Assembly (NCBI GenBank): GCA_015179025.1
Contig: WHUX01000021.1
Span: forward strand, 310,001 to 374,000
DNA from: Terfezia claveryi
Lineage: Eukaryota > Ascomycota > Pezizomycetes > Pezizales > Pezizaceae
Direction of reading: 5' to 3'
DNA: 64,000 nt
Shown here: positions 1 to 10,338 of the stretch, piece after piece
Layout: every line of letters starts with the position of its first letter
How positions within the stretch are numbered: position 1 is the first letter of the stretch
Notes under the pieces: generated by a model
Told to the model about the DNA's origin: nothing
Seen by the model: only the letters and a program-made list of their open reading frames with translations
The model's database searches: none
Translations under genes and position numbers: made by a program

Positions 1-1159
1 TAAGTGGATAATTTTTTTTTTTTTTTTTTATATTACATTTGGGAAGGGGTGTGGCGCGGGGGGAATCTTTTTATATTTGTTGTGATTGCTGTTGCTACCT
101 CAATCTCCGCCTTTCTCCTCGGAGGGATTTTGTTAGTTCTTAAAAATGCATAAAAATAAAATGGATAATCCTTGCTCAAATTCGCGAGACGATCTATTGA
201 AAATAATGCAGGCGCAGCCTTATGGTTGTTCGGTGTCTTCTTACCTAAATGCAAAATGTTTTCATGAATCCAGAGCCAGAAGCCAACTTCACCCACTCAA
301 TCATATACAAATACCCTACTACTAGTATCCAAAAATATTTATTCGAATCAAAGATGTCACAAGCCCACATCCACATTTACGCACTACCTAATACAAGAGA
401 TTGGACTTTTATATACACTCAAATACAGAACTCACATCACATCGCCCTTTCAACGCACATTTAGGATTGCCTCCTATTTCCCCTTCATCCTGTCCACACT
501 CCAACACTCCCTCAAGCAACAGGTATCTATCCATCACACCCTTAGTACATCGAAATGGTATATGAAAAAAAAAAAAAAAAAAAAGAAAGCAGAGAGCCGC
601 ATAAAACCACAACTAAAAGAAAATAGCCAACCGTTATATACCACTCCCAGGCTTAAGAGTCAAGCAAGAAAAGAAAAGAAAGGAAAGGAAAAAAAAAAAA
701 TATAACACAGTAGTAAAAGAAAGCTAAGAGTAAGCAAATGGAATGTACACAATCCAGATTGGGTATATAACATCGAACAAAAATCGATAAAGAAAATATA
801 TAGCAACGATCCAAGGTACCATTTTAGAATAGAACAGTAAAGCCACCTACTCACGCCAATCCAATGTTCCCCACTCGCCACATTTATATTATACAATAAT
901 ATTATTAGGATACTTCTATTACCTGTCCATTCCATGTCATCAGTATCGATGTCGTTAATGCTCTGATCTCAGCCGAGCGCCCGTCGATTGAGTATAACCG
1001 GCCTATATTATGTCAATTTGCAAAGTAGTTGTGGTAGGTTGCGTGGATATTCGTCCGCCAAAGCCGTATTTCCATTCCGTCATTTAATCTTGTGCCCGCC
1101 TTCCCCAGTTTGTATAAATCACCACTACTCATTCATTCAGTTTCAGGCATCATCTACCA
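1..1159. other. Intergenic, no gene recognised
   Basis: AT-rich DNA with T- and A-homopolymer runs, for example near 11-29, 564-583 and 690-700. Short reading frames exist on both strands but none shows a domain, a plausible splice pattern or compositional support. The right part would hold the 3' untranslated region of the hydrolase gene that ends at 1160. Confidence 0.5.
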
Positions 1160-3544
1160 CTACCACCCTGACATAATACTCCTCCCTCCCAAAGTGTTTA
1201 TCGTATCACTTCTACTCCTCCCAGTCCCACTCGCCACCTGCAGCTCAGATTGACGTTTCCACTCTCTCCACTCCCCTGCAATCTCCTCCAATACGCTCCC
1301 CATAACCGCGGCGCTGGCCATCAACCCATGCCCTTCGTTCTTTAATTCTCGGACTTCACATCGCCTCATCATGCGCCCTAACCACCGGACATTCTCTATC
1401 GGAACCCGGTTATCTTTTGTACCATGGTGAATAACCACATCCTTCATGATATCCACATATCGGAATCCCACTGGCCGCGTGCGCTCAAGGCAAACCAAGA
1501 GGTCAATAGCGGGGTTAGCCCCGCGGGTGGAAAGCATCCAGATGGTGTGGGTTAAACGTTCATCGTAGGTGAGCTGGCGCTCTCTGTCTGCCTCTGCCTC
1601 TGCCGCTGCACGTAGCATTGCCGCCTCCTCACTGGATAGGTCTTGGGAAAAGGTATTCCCCTTCTTGTTATTCCCCTTGGTATTCTCATTGTCGCTCCCA
1701 GCTGAAGATTCTCTTTCTGATGATCCGTTCTCTCCCACTTTGGTCATGTTGTATTCATCACCGGTGCGGTCGCGGTCGCGATCCTTTTCTCTCTCCTTTC
1801 CCTCCCTCTTCCTGCGAGCCCGCGATCTTGGGAGTGACGTTGTCAGGCTGCTACTGGTTGCAGTCATGAAGGATGAATTTGCAACCCTCAGAATGGGTGT
1901 AGGTAGTGCCCTGAGAATTCGCTGGGCAGTAGGAAGTGTGCCAACTTTACCTTTCTTGATGCCTGTTGTAACCTGTAACTGCGCCTCCATAGCACTCATC
2001 TGACTAGGTGGAATCCATGGTGCGAGGAGGTGAATCATTCCCCGGATATGATTCCCCAACCTTAATGCTGTGGCAAGCGCGTAGATGGCACCAGCTGAGT
2101 GCGCTAGAAGAGAAAATTTGGTAATTTGCAAAGACTGGCAGATATATTGCACGTCATCGGGCCAACTTAAGACTGTACGCTCCGACTCGTCTATCGGGTC
2201 GCTTTCACCCACGCCTGGCCTATCTGGAGTTATCAGGCGCAAACCCAAGCTCAAAGCCAGTTCATCGTAGAATGCCGTGATATAGCGAGTTAATCCCATG
2301 CCAACGCAACAGAAGACGGCATACCCTTTAGGATCCCCAACCTCTGAAAAGGATATTACCCGACCATTTGGCATGCGCAACTTTTGTGATAACCGAGGAG
2401 AGCATAGATATGCCTCGACAGCATCGTCGATAGAGTCGGCTGAAGATGGTCGCCCATCCCAGTGAGAAGATGCTGCGGCGACAGGATGGGAAGTATGGCC
2501 CTTTTTTGCTACTGGTGGGGATTGTATGCTGTCTCTATTTGAAGAGAATAACGTAGGCGGGGAAGATCTTCGTTTCAAGTTCTGTTTGTCCTTCGAGTCT
2601 TTTTTGGCGTGTGAGTATTTCCGTATCGGAAAACCTGGTGGTGGGGCAGCATCGTCGCGGTTATCAATCATCAGATTCAACGGCACCACTTGCTGCAACG
2701 GAGGTACTGTCGTGACCACTGCAGCCGGATAGCTAACAACTCGAGGGGCGCTCTTGCCATAGCTGGAAGTGCGTGTGGGAATATGTCGCCCTGGAATAAA
2801 CATTGGTTCCTCCATAAGACTATATCTTCCTCCACCATCGCTAACCATCTCGGATGTGTGCAAGATTCCGGCAGAGGTCATTCGCAGTTCCCGTTCCTTT
2901 AAGCTACCATCCAGGGATTTGACGGAAGGAGCACTGCCTTTTTTCATCCGCTCCCATGAGGATACACAGCTCAGTCTGCCTCCTTTTTTGGAACTGCTCC
3001 AGCTCGCCCTCCTTGAGGTGGTAGGTTCATACCCCGTCTTACCCCGCGATGCGACTTCTTCCCTATCTACACGGTTCATGTAGTTCCGTACATAGCTCGG
3101 GATATCCACACTAGAGTGATAGCTCATCCTTTTGTTCTCCTCACTTCCATTCGTCAATGGAGAAAACCCACTTGGTGGTTTTGCCGTCCGTACGACCGGG
3201 GCAAGTGCCGCTTCATCATTAAAATAGTCAAAATCAAGGTTCCTGATCATCCCACCCGCAGAAGGGAACATAGTCTGTATATGTTTCTTCGCATGCGCTG
3301 TAGACGGCGGTGTACCATACAGATTGGTACTCGGTGGCCCAGCTATCTTGGAAAGCGATTCCACCAAGGTATTTATCATCTCAGGGGAAGTAGTGCTCAT
3401 CGCGGCATTATTTGAGCGAGGGTTATGTCCGGAAGCTTGACTATGTAATGTTGTAGTCCTGCGGCGCTCACCGTATGAGGGTCCTCGAGCATGTGTTTGG
3501 TGAAGGGGTGCCGCAGAAGGTGAGGACGTCATGTTGGTGTGCAC
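1160..3544 (-). CDS. Large alpha/beta-hydrolase fold protein with long disordered N-terminus
   Basis: A single uninterrupted 794-residue frame. Residues 1 to about 370 are Ser/Pro/Arg-rich and look disordered. From about 385 an alpha/beta-hydrolase core begins. The nucleophile elbow reads AHSAGA (Ser483), the acid is probably Asp711 in HHGTKDNRVP, and the base is probably His739 in NEGHGLM, so the triad is in family order. A charged insert rich in Arg, Lys, Glu and Asp (about 570-660) lies between the Ser and Asp parts, where a lid or cap normally sits. Similar soluble hydrolases are common in filamentous ascomycetes, but no substrate can be inferred. The start is the first in-frame ATG; a second Met lies four codons on. 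No intron is needed. Confidence 0.85.
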   Translation of the reverse strand: MHTNMTSSPSAAPLHQTHARGPSYGERRRTTTLHSQASGHNPRSNNAAMSTTSPEMINTLVESLSKIAGPPSTNLYGTPPSTAHAKKHIQTMFPSAGGMIRNLDFDYFNDEAALAPVVRTAKPPSGFSPLTNGSEENKRMSYHSSVDIPSYVRNYMNRVDREEVASRGKTGYEPTTSRRASWSSSKKGGRLSCVSSWERMKKGSAPSVKSLDGSLKERELRMTSAGILHTSEMVSDGGGRYSLMEEPMFIPGRHIPTRTSSYGKSAPRVVSYPAAVVTTVPPLQQVVPLNLMIDNRDDAAPPPGFPIRKYSHAKKDSKDKQNLKRRSSPPTLFSSNRDSIQSPPVAKKGHTSHPVAAASSHWDGRPSSADSIDDAVEAYLCSPRLSQKLRMPNGRVISFSEVGDPKGYAVFCCVGMGLTRYITAFYDELALSLGLRLITPDRPGVGESDPIDESERTVLSWPDDVQYICQSLQITKFSLLAHSAGAIYALATALRLGNHIRGMIHLLAPWIPPSQMSAMEAQLQVTTGIKKGKVGTLPTAQRILRALPTPILRVANSSFMTATSSSLTTSLPRSRARRKREGKEREKDRDRDRTGDEYNMTKVGENGSSERESSAGSDNENTKGNNKKGNTFSQDLSSEEAAMLRAAAEAEADRERQLTYDERLTHTIWMLSTRGANPAIDLLVCLERTRPVGFRYVDIMKDVVIHHGTKDNRVPIENVRWLGRMMRRCEVRELKNEGHGLMASAAVMGSVLEEIAGEWREWKRQSELQVASGTGRSRSDTINTLGGRSIMSGW

Positions 3545-5650
3545 TGGGAAGCGCGTTTCTAGTGAAGATAGGAGTTAGTCGACCAAAGGAGAATGTAATC
3601 CGATTTCAGATGCCAGTTGTGGTGGCGATCGTGACCCACAATAAGGGTTGGTGTTAATCAATCCTCCAGGCAGGGGGGCTTTGCTCGGTAAATACTAATA
3701 GGAGTATAGTCCCATAGAATTCTCTGGTAAATTGAAAAAAGTTTGCCGTCGAGGTTTTTTGATAATTGAAAATATAAAAAAAATCAGCTCGAAGTTTCAA
3801 ACGCGAGCTCGCAGGAAATAAAGGGGTGAAATAAGGCACACCGAAGCACCCTTCTTTCAGTGAAGCTCCGACGATCCAAAGGTATACCAAAACAAAAGGA
3901 CAAGGACAGAGAGAAGCCCAGATTGTTAATTCGTCTCTTGGGGCCAACTTCCGTCACTCAGGGTGCTAGGTAATTGCTTTTTTCACCTTCGGCACCTGGA
4001 AAAGCGAGCAAAAATTCCCCTGCACGATGCCCTGCAAGCCCCTGCCTTCAAGCCCTGCTTACAGCGGGGATATGTATGAGAAGAAAGCAGGATGCCTGCT
4101 CCAAAATGTGGATGAGAGGCAGATCCAAACGGAGGAACGAAGGTGATCAGTAGGGTTGAAAAGGATGCTTTTCAATCGGATTCGAAGGCTCAGATTTTTT
4201 AAAAGAAATTGAGGACGGGAACAAAGTACATTATTACCTCGCCTTACTCCGGTCAACAAGATTATCCAGCACCTTGCTCCACTCGACCACATCCCATCGC
4301 CCGGCCGGCGTCCGAGCCTTCCGCCCATCCAACACAAAACTTTACCCCATCCCTGTTGCCATGAGAGGGAGAGGGATGAGGGACGCTTAACGTGTTGCAT
4401 CTGATTTGTGATTTGCGCATGGCGCACAGACTTGTACCTGCAGCTGGAATGAGCCAGACTTTTATTATTGTGTGGGGAGGAACCGATGAAACTCATCGTT
4501 AAATGTTAGCTTGTGGTCAATTTTGACTTCATGGAATTGGGTTCAGAGAACATACATACCAGCTCGTATCTTTTGAAATCCTCCTCCGCACTACTTGAAT
4601 ATAGATAGGCACAGGAGAGGCCAGAAAAGTCAAGGCCGCAGATTGGCTGCAGTTTGTACACATGTCGATGATCCAATGCCTCGATAGTTGCAATAGATAC
4701 CAATGCCTCGAGTTCTGTGCGCAACTTTTGACCAGACACAAAACACAAAACATCTATCCCTGAGGCCGTGTTGGTACAGTACGCTGTAAATAATCTGCCC
4801 AAGAGTAACCTGAGTAAAAAAAAGTGACCAGTGCGCACGATAGGGTTTCCGTGTGAAGCTCGCGACGGCTCTCATCCATCACCGTTTCAGCCGGCCCAAT
4901 TTACTGGGATTGTACCCCTGGTCACAGGCCCCTCACCCGCTCCTCTTGAAGCCTCCATCCTTTTGCTCCCTCCGCCGGCCGTTAGATTCACAAATGAGGA
5001 GGCGAACATGAAACCACTCTCTATATGTATACATATACAAAAGCAATCAGAGTCCGTTCCACAAGCTTAGAGGGAGACATGCACAACGTGGTTCCGTATA
5101 ACTAGAAGTATCGCTGGGGTTGGCCTCTAACCGGGGCAACAGTTTACTAGCGCTGGTCGGTCACGTGTGCACTGCTGGCTGCTGCCAGATGCGGTAATAT
5201 CCCCAAATTCGGTAAGGGCTTTTCGACTGCACCATAGTAAATTGACGCCGCTAAATACTTCAACATCTCCGAGTTCCTCTCCTCTCGTGGTGCGTGATTC
5301 GAGATCGTCTCTACATTTACTCTCTCGCATTTTCCTCCTCCTCACTACTATAATTAACAGAGCAAGAGCTGCTGAAGTGAGTATTAGTCCTGTTATAGGC
5401 TTGAGTACTTTGGATGCAAATGCTTCTATAAACTCGGAGAGTCTTCTTACTTTTAGATCTGTCCCTTGCTAAGATTGATGTTCGACATAGATCACCAAAA
5501 AGTCCGGTATATTCTCTTGGGCAGTTTCTTCTCCAAGGACAAGAAGACCACACTCAGGCAAAGGTAAAGTGTCCCAGACAGCAATGCTCAAGAATTTCAC
5601 TGACGGAAACTCTCAGTTGAAGCAGACATACACACTCCACAGATTCAATC
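3545..5650. other. Intergenic region between divergent genes
   Basis: About 2.1 kb that must hold the promoters of the minus-strand hydrolase and the plus-strand secreted protein. Frames up to 145 codons overlap each other on both strands, show no domain and lack convincing splice sites. I see no RNA gene or repeat here. Confidence 0.4.
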
Positions 5651-7186
5651 ATGTTTCTCAGGCACACGTTCTCGGGTCTCCTTACTTCTTTTATTTTCTA
5701 CATCAACTCCATGACTGTGTTAGCTTCGGAGCACGGCATTGTCCCAGCTATTCCAGTCCACCTCACAAAAAGGCTGTTTGAGACCGTTCTGACGGACATC
5801 ACTTGTCTTGACTGGCCAGCGGCCCACTCCCCCATGTACTTCTGGGACCTCTTCCTCGAAGACATCCGCAGCTGGGAATGCATTGACAACGGCCAACGTA
5901 AGGATTACTTTCATGGCCCTGACAGTTTCGTTATTACCAATGAATGCGGACGGAGAAGGTGCTTTAAGAAGAAACAGATCATGAGCGGTGTACAAGCGTT
6001 GTGGCTCGCGAGTACGGGAGACTGCAAGGGAGAAGGATCCATGGGATATGAAGTTGGGGAAAAGGGGGTAAAATTTTATCTGTATAGCCAACCTTGGTCC
6101 CGGAAAGCACCACAAGCGGAGGACCAGATACTCAGTGTTTCTGAAGATTCCAAAGTTTCGGTTAAGCAACATCACGAGAAGGTACAACATAAACCTGAAG
6201 CCTCTCAACAGCGTTATGAGCAAAGGGAGCAAAGACAACAGAACCGGAAACCTCAACAGCGGTATCAGGAACCGCAACCGCAACCACAGCAACAGTACTT
6301 GCAACCTGATATTTCCCAACATCAGTACTGGGAGCCTCAGCAGCAATACTGGGAGCCTCACCAGCAATATTGGGAGCCTCAGCAGCAATACTGGGAGCCC
6401 GAGGTTTCTCAGCAGCAGTACCAAGAACAGCACAAACAGTACCATGAACTTGATGTATCTCAACAGCGGTATCAGGACCCACAACCGCAACCACAGCAAC
6501 AGTACTTGCAATCTGATGTTTCCCAACAGCAGTACCAGGAACCTCAACAACAACACTGGGAACCTGAAGTTGATCAACAGCAGTACCAAGAACAGAAACA
6601 GCACTTGGAACCTGAAATATCCCAACAGTGGTATCAGGAGCCGCAACTGCAACCACAGCAACTGGAACCTGATATTTTCCAACAGCAGTACCAGGAACCT
6701 CAGCAACAATATTGGGAATACGAAGTTTCTCAACAGCAGTACCAGGAACCTCAGCAACAATACTGGGAACCTGATGCCCCACCGCAAAAGTACCAGGAGC
6801 CTACTGTCTCACAGGACCACTTAATCACGAACCAGAACGACTACCAGGGGCCCGATGTTGTAGAACAACAATTCTGGGAATCCGATATTCCCGAGCAGGT
6901 ATACCAACATGCCCAAAAATTATTTCAGGAAAAGGAACAATACCAGAAATACCAGACCGAACAGACATACCAGCAAGCCGAGCAGCGATATCAATCATCA
7001 GAACAACCCGAACAGCGATACCCACAATACCAGCAGTACCAGCAACCGGAACAGCCACACCAGAAACCTGAGCAACAACACCAGAAACACCAGCAATACC
7101 AGCAACCCGAGCAGCAATACCCACAATACCAACAGTACCAACAACCGGAACAGCTATACCAGCAATACTGGCAACCGAACGTCTAG
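5651..7186 (+). CDS. Secreted Gln/Trp/Tyr-rich repeat protein (uncharacterised)
   Basis: 511 residues in one exon. Residues 1-26 look like a signal peptide: a hydrophobic stretch after an Arg, ending near TVLA/SEHG. Residues about 27-165 form a compact, non-repetitive segment with five cysteines (TCLDW, WECID, ECGRRRC, GDCKG). From about 170 to the end the chain is almost entirely short Gln-rich units built on QQYWEPQ and QQYQEP. Longer modules such as PQPQPQQQYLQ recur, with acidic spacers like PDISQ and PEVSQ, and the last 60 residues shift to QYQQPEQ-type repeats. The codons vary between units, so the repeat pattern is kept at protein level. I do not recognise the family. A cell-wall or extracellular matrix role is a guess from the signal peptide and repeats. 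Long reverse-strand frames here are by-products of the repeats. Confidence 0.75.
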   Translation: MFLRHTFSGLLTSFIFYINSMTVLASEHGIVPAIPVHLTKRLFETVLTDITCLDWPAAHSPMYFWDLFLEDIRSWECIDNGQRKDYFHGPDSFVITNECGRRRCFKKKQIMSGVQALWLASTGDCKGEGSMGYEVGEKGVKFYLYSQPWSRKAPQAEDQILSVSEDSKVSVKQHHEKVQHKPEASQQRYEQREQRQQNRKPQQRYQEPQPQPQQQYLQPDISQHQYWEPQQQYWEPHQQYWEPQQQYWEPEVSQQQYQEQHKQYHELDVSQQRYQDPQPQPQQQYLQSDVSQQQYQEPQQQHWEPEVDQQQYQEQKQHLEPEISQQWYQEPQLQPQQLEPDIFQQQYQEPQQQYWEYEVSQQQYQEPQQQYWEPDAPPQKYQEPTVSQDHLITNQNDYQGPDVVEQQFWESDIPEQVYQHAQKLFQEKEQYQKYQTEQTYQQAEQRYQSSEQPEQRYPQYQQYQQPEQPHQKPEQQHQKHQQYQQPEQQYPQYQQYQQPEQLYQQYWQPNV

Positions 7187-7471
7187 ACTGCAGTAGCCGC
7201 GGAGGAGTGTTTCATGTCGGACCAACAGCTTTGGTGCTTTTCAGCTTCAGCTGGGTATGTGGGCTTATATATCAAATTGGCTCACACACAACTGGGGGAA
7301 CATAGACTTTCTACTATGAGCTTGTGATTAAGAAAAAAACCCTGTATGCATTTACTTTCCTTTTGCCTTATTATGTATGTATCGCTTTCTCGGCCATTCA
7401 TTATTGAACTTGAAAGGGTTCTTCTGGTGCACCCATTCTTTCATCAACAGCCCCATGCGTGTGGCCCGAAA

Positions 7472-9067
7472 TTATTCCTCCATTCGGTCTCTTGCGTCCC
7501 TTTCCTCTTTTTCAACCTGCTTCCTTACTCCCTCTACAAACCCAGCCACTAAATCCCCTCCATTCCTCCACACCTCCCCAGCAACAACACCGATATCAAC
7601 CCCCACAGCTTCACAGATACCCCGTAAGCCTCCTTCATCCCTCAGCGCCCCAGTCAAGCTCGCTAGACTCTGTACAAACTGTGGCGATCTCAATACCTTC
7701 TCCAATACTCTTTGTTGGTCGGCCGGGGATGGATTTGACGGCAAAATCTGTGGTGGGAGGAGGGCAAGTAAGTTTGCCATTTGCACCTCAGAGAGGGTGA
7801 GGAGTAATTCGACTGATGTGGCTGGGGTGAGAAGCAGAGGAAGAGTAACTGGGGCTTGAGGAGTAGTGGCCGAAGCTTGGCTGACGGTGGGAGGGACGGA
7901 TATTGATGAAATAAGGGACTGAAGGAAGTTGGAGGGATCAGAGGGTGCGCCGGTGCTGGATCGGGGTAAGTTGGAGAGGGCAGGGGCAGAGGTGGCGGTG
8001 GAGGAGACGGTGGTGGGACTATGAAGGGAACTCGGGAGGGATGTTAGCAAGGGCCTCATTTTGTGGTTATCATTAGTGAGTAGCTTGCAAATAGGAAGGT
8101 GGCAGGCACATGATTGTGGGTGTACAAGCGGGAGGTATGAAGATCGGAACGTTATTTGTTTGTTTCGTTTCCTTTATAACATGAGTGCCTTGTGTCATGA
8201 AACATAAATAACCAGGCAGGGCGGATATGACCAGAGACAGATTAATCATGCCCTCAAGTAATCGTGAAAACACCGAGTAATTCCCTTAGAGCTCGCTAGC
8301 CATAAAACCACCACGCAAGCCCCCCCCAAAATCAAGGCGAAACGTTATGCAAACAAGCATATAGTAACCGTACAAAAGGCAATCCAAAAGCAGAACCAGG
8401 AAGGCAAGGGAGGGAAAGAAGAGGGAAAGTATGCCACCTACGCTCTACCCCCATCAGCTCCACCCTCCCTAGACTCAGACCCATCATCTCGCCTCTCGAC
8501 ATCCTCCATCGTCTCGTCCTCGTCATCGCCGAGCAAATCCTCGCTGTCATCGGCGACTTCGTCACCTTGTAGCAGCCTGTTGATAACTCGCCCCACTTCG
8601 CGGTCTCGGGCGCTAAAGAACCCCGGGTCGTCGGCTTTCTCGGGCTTGCTTTGGAGCCAGTAGAAGTGTCGTTCTAGAGAGGAGGAGAATTTAAGGATGT
8701 AAATACGGCCGGTGGGAATGGGAAAGGCAACGAAGGTGGCATCGTAGGGAATGATAAGGAGGTCGTTTTCGGGCGTGGGAGGATCGGGAGAGTCCCGGGG
8801 CTTCCAACAGAGGTGCAGGAGTTCTTGGAAAGAGAAGAGGTTAGTCGGGAAGGTTGAGAAAGGTGTGGGGGGAGATACCATCTTCAGGGTTGTTGTACAG
8901 GTAGAGGATACCGGCAGTGGGATCAGGAACAATCGTCTTGGGGTCAGTGGGCTGTGGGAAGAAGGGGGGTTAGTGGAGTGAGCTGAGTGGGTTGGTGGGG
9001 AAGGGCTGACAGATGGCCTGCATTTCCCTGCCTTGATGGAGATGAGGGGGCGGACGTTGGCAGACAT
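7472..9067 (-). CDS. RPN13: 26S proteasome ubiquitin receptor Rpn13/ADRM1 homologue
   Basis: The N-terminal Pru domain is clear: LISIKAGKC at the start, ELLHLCWKP, then TGRIYILKFSSSLERHFYWL, the part of the fold that binds Rpn2 and ubiquitin. An acidic linker follows. The C-terminal exon contains a helical DEUBAD-like domain (VLEKVLRSPQFVQSLASL and downstream), which in this family binds the deubiquitinase Uch37. Proposed exons are 9011-9067, 8879-8951, 8823-8442 and 8054-7472. The junction phases agree (0, 1, 2) and give about 364 residues. The first two introns are 59 and 55 nt. The third would be 387 nt, unusually long here, so an extra small exon may be missing. The gene is head to head with eL6, 350 bp away. 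Confidence 0.85.
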
Positions 9068-9417
9068 TCGTGTTTGGTATGGTGATAGTTTCGGGATATA
9101 ACTTATGAAGTTTGGAGAGCTGTAGGTTTTGTCGGCCGGAGGGGCTTGCTCAGTATGCTGTAAGACCATTAGCCACACTGAGTAATAATCACCTGATTCC
9201 TGAAGCGCCACAGGACCCCAGTTGAAAGCAAGTCACAACCCTAATTCATCATATTCGCACAAATTACCACGGTGTAGCGTCACACACACACTAGTGAGAT
9301 TACAAGCCCTACCCACTTTGGTGGATAACGACCAAACACCAACGACGCAATCTCCGACGACAACACGCCAACCAGCCACCAGCAACCCCCCCCGTACGGT
9401 GAAATACAGAATCAGTC
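9068..9417. promoter_or_regulatory. Shared divergent promoter of RPN13 and eL6, with HomolD-like box
   Basis: The 350 bp between the two start codons must drive both genes. At 9229-9240 there is CAAGTCACAACC, which contains AGTCACA of the HomolD box known from fission-yeast ribosomal-protein promoters. It is followed directly by AACCCTAA (9238-9245), a telobox-like motif also found at ribosomal-protein genes. The box lies about 180 bp upstream of the eL6 ATG. The promoter role of the interval follows from layout; that the motifs work is inference. Confidence 0.4.
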
Positions 9418-10338
9418 ATGTCTGCCCCAGAGACCAAGACCGTTACCTTCGGATCCGGGCAGCGCCAGATCCCCACTGCGTCGACTAGAGCTAGCAAGTG
9501 GTACCCAACTGAGGATACCCCCATCCCAAAGAAGGTACGTTTGGATGAAGGAAAGCCAGAGCTGGGTCGGAAGAAGTTTCGGGAGGCAAGAGGTGGAAGA
9601 TGTTAGGCAGGAATTTGGTTTGGGGAAATGGGAATTATATCCCAATATTAGGCACTCCCGGAAGCTGAGGATAGCGGAGTTATGGGGGTTCGTTTGGGAT
9701 TGTTTTGAAAGCTCATTCTGACGTTTGTGTTACTTCAACAAATCAGGCCCGCAAGACAGCCAGGCCAACCAGTTTCCGCCCATCGCTCCAGCCCGGTGCC
9801 GTCCTCATTATCCTCGCTGGTCGATTCCGTGGAAAGCGTGTTATTTTGTTGAAGACACTCCCCCAGGGTGTTCTCCTTGTTACTGGTCCCTTCAAGATTA
9901 ATGGTGTCCCCATCCGCCGAGTCAATGCCAGATACGTCATTGCTACCTCTACGAAGGTCGATGTCTCCGATGTTGATGTGGACAAGTTCGACGATGCCTA
10001 TTTCGCCAGGGAGAAGACCGAGAAGAAGAGCGACAAAGAGGAGTTTTTTGATGGTGCTAAGTCTGTTGAGGTACGCTTACACTCCCATATGAGGTGCTTG
10101 GCTCAGTTTTGGGCATCGGTGATTGAATATGACAAATGATGGAGTTGTTGGGAATGACATGCTAATTTTGATTTTTATTCTATAGAAGAAACCCATCCCA
10201 GAAACCCGCTCAGCCGATCAGAAGGTTGTCGATGAGGCCGTCCTCAAGTCCATCAAGCAAACGCCCCATCTCTCTTCCTACCTCGCTTCATCCTTCTCGT
10301 TGAGCAAGGGTGACAGGCCCCACTTGATGAAGTGGTAA
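9418..10338 (+). CDS. RPL6: 60S ribosomal protein eL6
   Basis: Three exons, 9418-9534, 9747-10070 and 10186-10338, all joined in phase 0 with GTACGT/CAG and GTACGC/TAG borders, give 197 residues. The core has the eL6 signature: [35 protein letters not shown] and [18 protein letters not shown]. The C-terminus ends [18 protein letters not shown]...LMKW, also family-like. The length matches filamentous-fungal eL6. The protein binds 25S/28S rRNA on the solvent side of the large subunit. The first intron (212 nt) follows codon 39, an arrangement often seen in ribosomal-protein genes with regulatory 5' introns. Confidence 0.95.

Noticed and set aside
5720..6787. 355-codon minus-strand and 229-codon plus-strand frames across the Gln-rich gene
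   Set aside because: Both are out-of-frame readings of the same repeats; Leu/Val-rich or Asn/Ser-rich low complexity with no start context. The 511-residue frame has a signal peptide and a non-repetitive head domain.
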